Shown here: piece after piece, positions 51,789 through 60,312 of the stretch
Layout: every line of letters starts with the position of its first letter
Numbering within the stretch: position 1 is the first letter of the stretch
Assembly: GCF_036763085.1 (NCBI RefSeq)
Contig: NZ_JBAIYU010000010.1
Location: forward strand, 186,001 to 250,000
Source: JBAIYU01 sp036763085
GTDB taxonomy: Bacteria > Bacillota > Negativicutes > DSM-1736 > Dendrosporobacteraceae
DNA: 64,000 nt
Direction: 5' to 3'
Notes under the pieces: model-generated
What the model saw: only the letters and a program-made list of their open reading frames with translations
Database searches by the model: none
Told to the model about the DNA's origin: nothing
Translations under genes and position numbers: made by a program

Positions 51789-52991
51789 ATGTCTTGTAGC
51801 AGCAATAAAGATCGTGATTATGAAGCACAGAGTCAGATAATTAATCAGTTTTTAAAGCAGGTAAACCATAAATTAGTCGTGATGAGTGGTAAAGGTGGCG
51901 TTGGAAAAAGTACGGTTGCTACTAATTTAGCAATTTTTCTAAGCAATCAAGGCTACAGAGTTGGTCTACTAGACGTCGATGTTCATGGTCCAAGTATCTC
52001 TGGACTATTAGGTCTTACCAATCTTAAATTAAATACTAGCGGTAGTAGAATACATCCATACCTATATAATGAAAACTTAGAGGTTGTCTCAATTCAAGGG
52101 TTATTGAATCAGCCAGATGATCCTCTAATATGGCGCGGGCCATTAAAAATCGGTATTATACGCCAGTTTTTATCAGATGTTGACTGGGGACCTCTCGATT
52201 TTTTAATCATCGATAGCCCACCTGGAACAGGCGATGAGCCTCTTACGGTAGCACAAACCATTATTGATTGCAAGGCAATCATAGTTACAACCCCACAAGA
52301 AATTGCTTTAGCAGATGTGAGAAAATCTATCCATTTTTGCGAGAAGGTAAATATGCCAATCCTCGGAATAGTTGAAAATATGAGTGGTTTTATATGCCCT
52401 ACTTGCGGCAATACTCACGATATATTTAAAGCTGGAGGTGGTGAAAAGACCGCTTCTGACTACAAAATTCCTTTTTTAGGGCGATTGCCAATTGACCCTA
52501 GTATTGTGACCGCTGGTGATGAGGATCGAAGTATAGACACCCTAAACCATAATATCAAAATAGAAATGCAGAGTATTATCGATAAGTTAATAAATCTGCT
52601 CCCTATAAATCAGAAAGGTGCTGAAGAATCTATGAAAGTTGCTATACCCTTAGTTAGTGGAAAACTTTGTACGCATTTTGGGCATTGTGAACACTTCGCC
52701 ATTATTACTGTAAATGATGGCAGAATAATTAAGCAGGAGCTATTAACGCCACCCCCTCATGCACCTGGTGTCATTCCTAACTGGGTTGCTGATCAAGGCT
52801 GCACCGATATTATAGTAGGCGGCATAGGTGAGGCTGCACAAGCTATCTTACAAAACCGTGGTGTAAAAGTAACTTGCGGCGCCCCATCAGATACTCCTGA
52901 AAACCTCCTTGATAAATATATGAAGGGCGAACTAGTTGACTCTGGAAATTCTTGTGATCACGAACACGGACACAGTTGCGGCGGGCATTAA
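51789..52991 (+). CDS. Mrp/NBP35-type Fe-S carrier ATPase fused to a NifX-type domain
   Basis: 400 residues. The N-terminal 275 are Mrp: MSGKGGVGKST Walker A, DVDVHGPSISGLLG, IIDSPPGTGDEP, and the cluster-binding CPTCGN motif. The C-terminal 120 are a NifX/ORP domain (MKVAIPLVSGKLCTHFGHC, GCTDIIVGGIGEAA), ending in a Cys/His tail CDHEHGHSCGG. This fusion links the Fe-S carrier and the cofactor-binding domain in one chain. The ATG at 51789 follows AAGGAG and is preferred over the ATG at 51777, which abuts the ribosome site. Confidence 0.9.
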   Translation: MSCSSNKDRDYEAQSQIINQFLKQVNHKLVVMSGKGGVGKSTVATNLAIFLSNQGYRVGLLDVDVHGPSISGLLGLTNLKLNTSGSRIHPYLYNENLEVVSIQGLLNQPDDPLIWRGPLKIGIIRQFLSDVDWGPLDFLIIDSPPGTGDEPLTVAQTIIDCKAIIVTTPQEIALADVRKSIHFCEKVNMPILGIVENMSGFICPTCGNTHDIFKAGGGEKTASDYKIPFLGRLPIDPSIVTAGDEDRSIDTLNHNIKIEMQSIIDKLINLLPINQKGAEESMKVAIPLVSGKLCTHFGHCEHFAIITVNDGRIIKQELLTPPPHAPGVIPNWVADQGCTDIIVGGIGEAAQAILQNRGVKVTCGAPSDTPENLLDKYMKGELVDSGNSCDHEHGHSCGGH

Positions 52992-53040
52992 ATTATTGTA
53001 CTATTTAGATGAATCTCTAATCTTCTAGGAGGCCTTCACT

Positions 53041-53862
53041 ATGAAGCTTACTATTTTGGTTGATAATACTACTACAGCGCAAAACTTAAAAGCTGAAGCC
53101 GGTCTTTCAATATATATAGAAGACACTGAAACAAAAGTTTTATTCGATTTAGGCGAATCATCATTATTCTTAGAAAATGCCCAAAAGCTTGGTATAAACT
53201 TATTCGATCTTAATTATATAGTATTATCCCACGGTCACCATGATCATAGTTGGGGGCTTAATCACCTTCTGCCTTTCTATGAACAAGCCAATACGAAAAA
53301 GACTACTATCTTAGCTCATCCGCTGGCCTTCCAAAGTCGGATAAAAGAAAATAAGGAAATAGGGCTGAATATACCTGTTGAAAAGTTGAATAACGCTTTT
53401 TTAATCCAGAAAAGCACATCGCCAATCTGGATTAACGACAGGCTAGTTTTTCTTGGGGATATAGAGCGTCGATATAAGTACGAAGGTATGCACTCGATAG
53501 GCACAATCACCACGAACGGCCGCGTTGAAGCTGACTATATGCAAGACGATACTGCACTTGCCTATAAGTCTAACCAGGGCCTTATAATTATCACTGGCTG
53601 CTCTCATTCTGGGATTGGAAATATTGTTGAGCAAGCAAAGGAAGTTTGCAAAGATACTCGCGTGCATACAATTATTGGTGGACTTCACCTATGCAAACCA
53701 TCATATGAACAATTAAACGGTACCTTGGAGTATTTAGATAAAACTAACGTTCATGCTCTTTATGCATGTCACTGTACCGACCTATCCTCTCGCATCTTTT
53801 TGTCTAAGCTCGGAAATATACAGGAAGTTTCAGTCGGTCTTACTCTGGAATTTTTGGCATAA
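53041..53862 (+). CDS. MBL-fold metallo-hydrolase
   Basis: 273 residues. The metal motif is SHGHHDHSWG, with further ligands in TGCSHSGIGN and GGLHLCKP. The N-terminus MKLTILVDNTTTAQNLKAEAGLS matches a family of metallo-beta-lactamase-fold enzymes common beside Mrp/NifX genes in anaerobes. Reaction unknown; related proteins act in pterin or quinone chemistry. AGGAGG precedes the ATG. Last gene of the operon, with a strong terminator. Confidence 0.87.
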   Translation: MKLTILVDNTTTAQNLKAEAGLSIYIEDTETKVLFDLGESSLFLENAQKLGINLFDLNYIVLSHGHHDHSWGLNHLLPFYEQANTKKTTILAHPLAFQSRIKENKEIGLNIPVEKLNNAFLIQKSTSPIWINDRLVFLGDIERRYKYEGMHSIGTITTNGRVEADYMQDDTALAYKSNQGLIIITGCSHSGIGNIVEQAKEVCKDTRVHTIIGGLHLCKPSYEQLNGTLEYLDKTNVHALYACHCTDLSSRIFLSKLGNIQEVSVGLTLEFLA

Positions 53863-53865
53863 AAA

Positions 53866-53910
53866 ATAGGCAGTTGAGTTAAATAATACTCATACTGCCT
53901 ATTTTTTTTT
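53866..53910. terminator. Bidirectional terminator after the MBL-fold gene
   Basis: AATAGGCAGT/ACTGCCTATT arms with an inner GAGT/ACTC pairing, then TTTTTTTTT on the plus strand. A-rich on the other flank, so it also faces the convergent thioredoxin-like gene. Confidence 0.88.
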
Positions 53911-53950
53911 GTAAATATAAGATTTCTCTTAGCAACCTGGTCTAAATATT

Positions 53951-54190
53951 CTATTTTGTGTTTTGTAAGATTTTCACAATTTCTTCAGGCTTTAAAACCT
54001 TTCCGTAGGATACAACTTTTTCGTCGATAACTAAGGCTGGAGTTGACATTACTCCATAGGCCATAATATCTTTCAGGTCTGTTACTTTAACAATCTCTGC
54101 TTGTACGCCTGTTTCTTGCAATGCTTTCTCAGTATTATCCTTTAGTGTAACACAATTTTTACAGCCAGTACCTAAAACCTTAATAATCAT
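53951..54190 (-). CDS. Small thioredoxin-like redox-active disulfide protein
   Basis: 79 residues with a thioredoxin fold and the redox motif GTGCKNCVTL (CxxC). The cis-Pro loop is MSTPALVIDEKV. This glutaredoxin-sized family often occurs with ArsP-type permeases and ArsR regulators. It probably reduces a metal- or arsenic-related partner. GGGGAG precedes the ATG. Third gene of the ArsR/permease group. Confidence 0.88.
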   Translation of the reverse strand: MIIKVLGTGCKNCVTLKDNTEKALQETGVQAEIVKVTDLKDIMAYGVMSTPALVIDEKVVSYGKVLKPEEIVKILQNTK

Positions 54191-54242
54191 ATTAAACCAC
54201 TCCCCATATTATATAAAATATTACTAATTTTAAATTTACTTA

Positions 54243-55250
54243 CTATATTAAAAGATAACTATATGCATTAAATACATACCCTATTATGATAATCCCTGTA
54301 GTTACAAGCCCAATAAAGATAGCTAATAGCTCCTTTTTTATAACCTGCTTGAGCATAATCATAGAAGGAAGTGAAAGTGCAGTTACGGCCATCATAAAGG
54401 CTAGCGCAGTTCCTATTCCTACCCCCTTCAAGACTAAGGCTTCCGCGATCGGTAGTGTTCCAAAAATGTCGGCATACATAGGAACCCCAACTAATGTAGC
54501 CACGAGCACAGAATACCACTTATCTTGCCCCAGCACTGCTGATATTACAGTTTCCGGGATCCAATTATGAATGGCAGCTCCAATTCCTACGCCGATGATA
54601 ATATACAGCCAAACTTTTTTTATTATCACTAGCACTTGCTCTTTTGCATATTCAATCCTTTCTCTGGTCGATAAAACCTCTTGTTCCATCTCAAGAACCT
54701 TATTACCGAACACAAACGGTTCAACGAATCTTTCTAGTTTAGCTTTGCTGATTATTGTACCTCCAATGACCGCAAGCATAATACCTACTACAACATACGC
54801 TATTGCAATTTTCCAATTAAATATACTTGCAAGCAAAATAACTGATGCTAAATCTACAAGCGGCGAAGAAATCAAAAAAGAAAAAGTAACTCCTATAGGT
54901 AATCCCGCACTAGTAAAGCCGATAAATAAAGGAATAGAAGAACAGGAGCAAAAAGGTGTTACAGTTCCAAGCAGCGCTCCCAAAATATTCGCCGAAATCC
55001 CTGTAAAATTGGCTAAAATTTTCCTAGTCTTTTCAGGTGGAAAATAGCTTTGTATATAAGAAATAGTAAATATTAACACTATAAGCAGCATGAATATCTT
55101 TATTACATCATAGATGAAGAAGTGAATACTCCCACCAATTCTACTGTTTATATCTAACCCAAATGCTTCTCCTACTAATAAAGCCACTAAATTACTGAGC
55201 CACTCCATTTTGAGTAATTGAGTATTTAACCACTCGAGAATTATCACCAT
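54243..55250 (-). CDS. ArsP/DUF318-type membrane permease
   Basis: About 335 residues with eight to ten membrane helices. The key motif GTVTPFCSCSSIPLFIGFTSAGLP has the Cys cluster of the ArsP_1 permease family, which exports trivalent organoarsenicals or other thiophilic compounds. The second repeat reads VGVPMYADIFGTLPIAEAL. I place the start at the ATG at 55250 after AGGGGA; the earlier ATG at 55265 lacks a ribosome site. It follows the ArsR regulator and precedes the thioredoxin-like gene. Confidence 0.87.
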   Translation of the reverse strand: MVIILEWLNTQLLKMEWLSNLVALLVGEAFGLDINSRIGGSIHFFIYDVIKIFMLLIVLIFTISYIQSYFPPEKTRKILANFTGISANILGALLGTVTPFCSCSSIPLFIGFTSAGLPIGVTFSFLISSPLVDLASVILLASIFNWKIAIAYVVVGIMLAVIGGTIISKAKLERFVEPFVFGNKVLEMEQEVLSTRERIEYAKEQVLVIIKKVWLYIIIGVGIGAAIHNWIPETVISAVLGQDKWYSVLVATLVGVPMYADIFGTLPIAEALVLKGVGIGTALAFMMAVTALSLPSMIMLKQVIKKELLAIFIGLVTTGIIIIGYVFNAYSYLLI

Positions 55251-55282
55251 TCCATCTCCCCTCATACCCAGGCAATTTGTTA

Positions 55283-55582
55283 TTAACTTTTTTCAAATTT
55301 TGAGCTAATTGATTGAATTAATCTCTTTAATGATTCAAAGCCTTCTTTATTTATGGAGTATTTAACCCACACACCATCACGCCTGCTATTAACAAGACCA
55401 CTACCACACAGTATCTTCATATGATAGGACAGGGTTGGTTGAGTTATATGAAATTCTTCAAGTATTCTACAAGCACATAGTTCTCCGTTGGAAAGCATAT
55501 CAAATATTTGGACTCTAGTTTCATCGGCTAGAGCTTTCATAAATAAGGCGTGTTCACTATAATTTTTATTCACATCAATCAC
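55283..55582 (-). CDS. ArsR-family metalloregulator
   Basis: 99 residues with the ArsR winged helix: MKALADETRVQIFDML, ELCACRILEEFHITQPTLSYHMKIL (Cys-Ala-Cys sensor in the recognition region), and LVNSRRDGVWVKYSI. The two Cys match the arsenic/antimony type of sensor. It should repress the permease operon. A perfect 15-bp inverted repeat overlaps its promoter. The first codon is GTG; a second GTG three codons later has a better-placed ribosome site. Confidence 0.9.
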   Translation of the reverse strand: MIDVNKNYSEHALFMKALADETRVQIFDMLSNGELCACRILEEFHITQPTLSYHMKILCGSGLVNSRRDGVWVKYSINKEGFESLKRLIQSISSKFEKS

Positions 55583-55596
55583 CCGATAATAAGATT

Positions 55597-55628
55597 TATA
55601 AGATATAGATAACTATCTATATCTTATA
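55597..55628. promoter_or_regulatory. ArsR operator overlapping the promoter
   Basis: Arms 55597-55611 (TATAAGATATAGATA) and 55614-55628 are exact complements, 2 bp apart. This matches the ArsR/SmtB type of AT-rich dyad and overlaps the -10 box. Confidence 0.75.
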
Positions 55629-55655
55629 GTATTCCAATATATAGATAATTGTCAA
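55626..55655 (-). promoter_or_regulatory. Promoter of the ArsR/permease/thioredoxin operon
   Basis: On the minus strand TTGACA (55650-55655), 18 bp, TACTAT (55626-55631). Confidence 0.7.
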
Positions 55656-55695
55656 TGTCTTTTATATCAAATGTGTTTATTAAAAAGTTTTCCTT

Positions 55696-55748
55696 GAAAT
55701 TAGTAAAGGGTGATTATAGTTTAACTATAGTCACCCTTTACTAATTTC
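55696..55748 (-). terminator. 26-bp hairpin just past the small Gly-rich gene
   Basis: Arms 55696-55721 and 55723-55748 are complementary at 25 of 26 positions (the exception can form G-U). It begins at the stop codon of the small gene. Exceptionally long for a terminator, and no clean T run follows, so it may stabilise or process the transcript. Confidence 0.6.
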
Positions 55749-55902
55749 ATCCTCGTTTTACAGCAGGCTGGCTTATTAGTTTGCTTATTGCGTATATTCC
55801 AACACCTAATATAGCAATATTAACGATACCACCAAGCCCTAAACATGCTCCCCCAATAATTCGCGGGCACATACCAAGACCTGCTCCATAGTATCCAGGC
55901 AT
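55747..55902 (-). CDS. Small glycine-rich membrane protein
   Basis: 51 residues with the start PGYYGAGLGMCPRIIGGAC and one hydrophobic stretch GGIVNIAILGVGIYAISKLI. Such short Gly-rich proteins accompany metal or Fe-S genes in several Firmicutes, but I do not recognise this one. GGGAGG stands before the ATG at 55902, so the longer reading from 55950 is not used. Confidence 0.65.
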   Translation of the reverse strand: MPGYYGAGLGMCPRIIGGACLGLGGIVNIAILGVGIYAISKLISQPAVKRG

Positions 55903-55950
55903 ATAAACACCTCCCTTTCGCGTTTTATAGCCGCCTATAAAATTACGCAA

Positions 55951-56290
55951 TTCTCTTATGTTTATTTAAGGCTAGCTCTTAGTAAAAAAGTACTTCTTGT
56001 ATGCCGTTCTGTTCTTTAAATTGTCTAATACGAATTCTATATCTAAAGTTTTTAATCGGGCATATGCTCATTTTAAATTATACCCTTAAATATTTCTAAT
56101 AATGTAAATCAAATATGTATTTTTTCTTATTATATTAAAAAACGAGCCTAAAATTCTGTAAACACATATCCACAAAGATGTACCTAGTCGCTAATTGTAT
56201 GGTTCATAACGTTTCGGGAAAACTACGTAAAATTATCCAATTATGCGTTGTATGATACTACTTCTCGCCATTTAAGGAGATGATTAAACG
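55951..56290. other. 340-bp divergent spacer before the second Mrp gene
   Basis: AT-rich with no gene. No palindrome of the DUF134 type is seen here, unlike upstream of the main operon. A TATATT-like -10 may exist near 56125-56135. Confidence 0.4.
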
Positions 56291-57124
56291 TTGTGTGAAA
56301 AGCTTCCGCCTAAAGAACAAAGTGCAAAAATACTCTCGTTTCTTCAAAATGTAAAAAATAAATTCTTGATTATGGGTGGGAAAGGTGGCGTTGGTAAAAG
56401 CACAATTGCTGCTAATCTCGCTGTCAGCTTAAGTAATCATGGCTGCAAAGTCGGCTTGCTTGATTTAGATTTACATAGTCCAAGTATCCCTGGTATGCTT
56501 GGACTAACTAATCATAAGCATAAAAATATTGGTTCTACAGCAATTCCGCTCTATTATAATGAAAACTTAAGTGTTTTCTCTAGCCAAGGGCTGCTTGAAC
56601 ATCCAGATCAACCGATCATCTTGCGTGATTCAGCTAAGAAAGATGTTATTACTCAATTTCTAGCTGACGTATATTGGGGATGCTTAGATTATATTATCAT
56701 TGACTGCCCCCCTGGAGCAGACGATCAGCTCGCTATCTCAGAAGTTGTTCCCGATTGTAAAGCACTTATTATAACAACCCCTCAGGATATTGCCCTTGCA
56801 GACGTACGTAAAACAATACAGTTCTGCAAAAAAGTTAATTTAGATGTAATTGGTATTGTTGAAAATATGAGTGGATTTTTCTGCCCGTCATGTGGGAATA
56901 TTCACGAAATCTTTAAATCAGGTGGTGGGGAAAAAACCGCTCTAGAGTGGGGTATTCCTTTCCTAGGTCGATTACCCCTTGACTCTTCCATTGTTATATC
57001 TGGGGATCAGGGGGATACTTTAAACAGCCTTAGTGCTAATGCGCAAAAAGCAATGCATGGTATTATTGAAACGATCCTTACTGAGAAAAGACAAGAAAGT
57101 ACTGTGATTGATCCAGGACAGTAA
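56291..57124 (+). CDS. Mrp/NBP35-type Fe-S carrier ATPase, stand-alone paralog
   Basis: 277 residues, about 60 percent alike by eye to the Mrp part of the fusion at 51789 but without the NifX domain. Walker A GGKGGVGKST, DLDLHSPSIPGMLG, IIDCPPGADDQ, and CPSCGN are intact. The start is TTG, with AAGGAG 11 bp upstream. It is separated from the main operon by the ArsR and small-protein genes. A second Mrp in the same locus suggests two client branches or a backup. Confidence 0.88.
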   Translation: MCEKLPPKEQSAKILSFLQNVKNKFLIMGGKGGVGKSTIAANLAVSLSNHGCKVGLLDLDLHSPSIPGMLGLTNHKHKNIGSTAIPLYYNENLSVFSSQGLLEHPDQPIILRDSAKKDVITQFLADVYWGCLDYIIIDCPPGADDQLAISEVVPDCKALIITTPQDIALADVRKTIQFCKKVNLDVIGIVENMSGFFCPSCGNIHEIFKSGGGEKTALEWGIPFLGRLPLDSSIVISGDQGDTLNSLSANAQKAMHGIIETILTEKRQESTVIDPGQ

Positions 57125-57183
57125 ACTACTATTTTAAACAACGGCTATATTATCCTGGTATATCTTGTTAATACAATAGCCAA

Positions 57184-57212
57184 AAAACCGGAGACGCTTG
57201 TTCTCCGGTTTT
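57184..57212. terminator. Bidirectional intrinsic terminator
   Basis: 11-bp stem AAAACCGGAGA/TCTCCGGTTTT with a 7-nt loop. T runs follow on both strands (TTTTTC and TTTTTTGG). It serves the convergent Mrp and PPS-like genes. Confidence 0.9.
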
Positions 57213-57231
57213 TCTATTCATCACAATTCGT

Positions 57232-59844
57232 TTATAGGACTTCTACATAGCCTTCCGTTCCATTTACCCGGATTCTCTGTCCGTCGTTGATTAACTTTGT
57301 GGCATTTTCTACTCCGACAACTGCTGGTAAGCCGTATTCACGGGCGATAACTGCCCCATGGGTCATCAGTCCGCCAACTTCGGTGACTAGCCCTTTGATG
57401 GATACAAATAATGGTGTCCAGCTGGGGTCAGTAAAGGCTGTGACTAATATATCTCCATCTTCTAAATTTGCATCTTCCATGTTTAAGATGACACGGGCTC
57501 GCCCCTCAATAACCCCGGAAGAAACAGCTAGACCTACATGTGCTCCGGCCGGGATATTCTCCCGTTTGTACTCACCTCTAATGATTTCACCATCAGACGT
57601 GATCACGCGTGGGGGAGTCAGCTTTTCATATAACTTGTACTCTTCTTTTCGCTTGCTGATTATATGATAATCCAATTTATTTGTCGCTATGACTTCGCGA
57701 AGTTCGTCAAAAGTGAGGTAATATATATCTTCTTTATCATGAATAACATTTGTCTGTACGAGTCGATCGGCTTCTTTCAGTAAAGCCTGCTTATAAACAA
57801 GGTAGCGACTAACCAAGCCGTATTTTGGATATTCACGATAGCCAATGAAATTACGGATTAGATTGATATTTCTTTTTGTTTCGTTGGCTTTTTGTTCACC
57901 ATCCGGCAACTTATTCAATCTTTCTAATAACTCTTGTTCTTTTGCCAAAGCTTCCTGTCGCCCTTGCTCAAATTTCCGCTTGCTGGCATGAGGCTCAAAG
58001 TTTCTGATGTTACTTAGAATTATGGGAACAAGTGCAGTTGGCTTCTCGCTAAAGCGCGGTTTAGTAATATCAATTTCTCCGCTGCATCTCATTCCGTATT
58101 TGTCAAGATAAGACAGGATTGCATCTCGGGCTTCCTGCCCACCATCGAGCTTAATTAATTTTTCCAAAAAATCATCATCTTTTACATTCAATAAATACTC
58201 AATTACTTCAGGATAAGGGCGAATCACATCCGCCACATCCATTAAAGCCAGACCCATTTCCGAAGTAATATTGTTGGGTACAGATTGAGAAAGTACGTCT
58301 GCTGCGTTCTTCTCACCCAACCACTCGTTCATTTTTTCATTGATCCAAAGTGAAGCATTTATGGCGGCCATAAATACAGCTGAACTTTGTGGGTCAAATA
58401 AGATTCTCTTTAATTCCTGGATATCTTCAATTATAAAATCAATTAAATTCGTTCCTGATTTCCCTTTAATGCTTAGCTTTAACTCTTCTATGGAGTTTTG
58501 ACTTTTTCTAATCAAATCAGAAACGATTGACGGATTGTTTTCGAATTGTGCTTGATGTTCTGCAGGCAGCGTAATTTTATCGTTATTACCAGGATTCTGC
58601 TCTTTCTTATCATTTGGTAAACATTTTATAAAATCTCGCTCTATGATGGTCATAATTGCGTCTTCTGTGAGTGGTTCGAGTTGTCTCATGTTATTTAACA
58701 ACATTTTTCTGCCGTCTGGTGAAGCCAGCATTTGCGCCACATCAATAAACAGCCTTCCACCAGCTCTAGACCACTTACCATGAGATATTAACTCCATTAA
58801 AGACATTCCCAATGGTTTCAAGGGGTCGGTCATCATTTGCTGATGGCCGACAGATAGATAAACATGATTTTCATCATCAGCTGCTTCAGGGATGGGATAT
58901 AAAGTAGTAATTGGCCGACTTTGGACAATGTAAAATTCATCATCAGCCAAACACCACTCGATGTCCTGGGGACAGCCGAAATGTCGTTCAATCTCTCTCC
59001 CCATGCGCGTGAGGCTTAAAATCTGCTCATCGGTTAGAGCTTGTGCATTCTGCCTTTCTGGTCCAAGCTCCTGTTTTTCCGTACCACCATCTTTTGAGGC
59101 ATAAATAGCCAGCTTCTTGGCGGATATCTTCTTATCGATAATCGTTCCGTTACGCACTTTATAGATATCAGCATTCACCAGTCCCGAGACCAAGGCCTCA
59201 CCAAGTCCGAAGCTGGCATCAATGGATAACACCTTTCGATTGCCCGTGACAGGATCGGCAGTAAACAGAATTCCTGCCACCTGCGGGAAGAGCATCTTCT
59301 GAACAACCACAGACAGGTGTACTTTACGGTGGTCGAAGCCGTTTTGAATGCGGTAAGTTACAGCCCTCTCAGTAAACAGCGATGCCCAACACTTGCTGAT
59401 GTGTTTAAGGATTGCTTCCTTTCCGATAATGTTCAAATACGTATCCTGCTGGCCAGCAAAGGAAGCCGTAGGCAAATCCTCCGCGGTTGCGCTTGATCGT
59501 ACTGCATAGGCATTTTTCTCATCAAGTCCGGAAAGGAAGCTGGTGATCTCTTCATTAATGTCCTGAGGGATGTCTATCCCTTCGATGGCGCTACGAATCT
59601 CACCGCTAAGCTTAGCGATTTTTTCCCGGTCTTCCACCTTCAGAAGCGATAACTTATCAAGTAATTCGTTAATCAACGGCGTTTTCGAGAGTGTTCTTTT
59701 AAAGGCTTCAGTAGAGATACAAAAGCCATCCGGTACTCGTATTCCATCAATCTTGGTGAGCTCCCCAAGATTAGCACCTTTACCCCCAACAACCATGAGT
59801 TTTGTTTTATCAATATCCTGGAAACCAAGCACAAAGAGATTCAT
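57232..59844 (-). CDS. PEP synthase / rifampin phosphotransferase-type enzyme
   Basis: 870 residues: an ATP-grasp domain (GGKGANLGEL, AVRSSATAEDLPTASFAGQQDTYL), a long central domain, and a C-terminal swivelling phosphohistidine domain (GGLMTHGAVIAREYGLPAVVGV, where His is the phosphate carrier). Length and the THGAVIARE motif fit the rifampin phosphotransferase (Rph) group better than canonical PEP synthase of about 790 residues with CHAAI. Both types transfer beta-phosphate from ATP via His, to rifampin or pyruvate. AAAGGAGGG precedes the ATG. Monocistronic. I saw no rifampin-associated palindrome upstream, so metabolic PEP synthase remains possible. Confidence 0.85.
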   Translation of the reverse strand: MNLFVLGFQDIDKTKLMVVGGKGANLGELTKIDGIRVPDGFCISTEAFKRTLSKTPLINELLDKLSLLKVEDREKIAKLSGEIRSAIEGIDIPQDINEEITSFLSGLDEKNAYAVRSSATAEDLPTASFAGQQDTYLNIIGKEAILKHISKCWASLFTERAVTYRIQNGFDHRKVHLSVVVQKMLFPQVAGILFTADPVTGNRKVLSIDASFGLGEALVSGLVNADIYKVRNGTIIDKKISAKKLAIYASKDGGTEKQELGPERQNAQALTDEQILSLTRMGREIERHFGCPQDIEWCLADDEFYIVQSRPITTLYPIPEAADDENHVYLSVGHQQMMTDPLKPLGMSLMELISHGKWSRAGGRLFIDVAQMLASPDGRKMLLNNMRQLEPLTEDAIMTIIERDFIKCLPNDKKEQNPGNNDKITLPAEHQAQFENNPSIVSDLIRKSQNSIEELKLSIKGKSGTNLIDFIIEDIQELKRILFDPQSSAVFMAAINASLWINEKMNEWLGEKNAADVLSQSVPNNITSEMGLALMDVADVIRPYPEVIEYLLNVKDDDFLEKLIKLDGGQEARDAILSYLDKYGMRCSGEIDITKPRFSEKPTALVPIILSNIRNFEPHASKRKFEQGRQEALAKEQELLERLNKLPDGEQKANETKRNINLIRNFIGYREYPKYGLVSRYLVYKQALLKEADRLVQTNVIHDKEDIYYLTFDELREVIATNKLDYHIISKRKEEYKLYEKLTPPRVITSDGEIIRGEYKRENIPAGAHVGLAVSSGVIEGRARVILNMEDANLEDGDILVTAFTDPSWTPLFVSIKGLVTEVGGLMTHGAVIAREYGLPAVVGVENATKLINDGQRIRVNGTEGYVEVL

Positions 59845-59972
59845 ACATTCCCTCCTTTTGCATTTCTTCTTTAATTTTTTGATGTCATCCTTCAGTCAGC
59901 GGTTAACGTGTTATTGCATTATAGCAGTAGCAAATGGAAACAACCAGTCTACAATTTCGTTTTTTTATATGT

Positions 59973-59978
59973 TATAAT
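59973..59978 (+). promoter_or_regulatory. Extended -10 promoter for the candidate RNA
   Basis: TATAAT preceded by TGT (extended -10). The -35 region (TACAAT) is poor. It is the only promoter-like element found for the downstream hairpins. Confidence 0.45.
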
Positions 59979-59985
59979 TAAAGTG

Positions 59986-60130
59986 GAAGAGATTGAGTGT
60001 ATCTTCAAATAAGTACTTTAAAGATACTACTCCGATGAAAATTTAATCTTTTTATAATCAAATGAACCGGTTATTTAGAGACTGCTATAGTTGAAAAAAT
60101 GTAGGGAGGTATAAACACCTTCCTTTTTCT
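59986..60130 (+). ncRNA. Candidate small RNA of about 145 nt
   Basis: An extended -10 promoter is followed by a GTATCTT/AAGATAC hairpin and ends in a GGAGGT/ACCTTCC hairpin with TTTTTCTT (60104-60130). No ORF longer than 10 codons lies inside. A second terminator 180 bp further on the same strand would end a read-through form. No known RNA family recognised. Confidence 0.4.
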
Positions 60131-60282
60131 TATTTCATTGCCTTTCCCGTAAATATGAACTAACGAACTTTTTATCAAGTGTCTATAAATATCTTTCCCG
60201 TCAGATTGTTTTACCATGTCCTTAAAAATTATTTCGTTAATCCTTTGTCTATAGCGTCTTTCTTTTACTAACACTCAAAGCA

Positions 60283-60312
60283 ACGAACCCGCCGAATTGG
60301 CGGGTTCGTTTT
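60283..60312 (+). terminator. Strong intrinsic terminator without an upstream protein gene
   Basis: AACGAACCCGCC/GGCGGGTTCGTT, then TTTTATT on the plus strand. There is no plus-strand protein gene in the 3 kb before it, so it may end the candidate small RNA or antisense transcription. Confidence 0.8.

Noticed and set aside
59845..59990. Rifampin-associated palindrome upstream of the PPS-like gene
   Set aside because: No GC-rich dyad of the known type is visible.
60071..60274. 67-codon minus-strand frame with GTG start
   Set aside because: No ribosome site, no family, and it crosses the RNA hairpin and terminator on the other strand.
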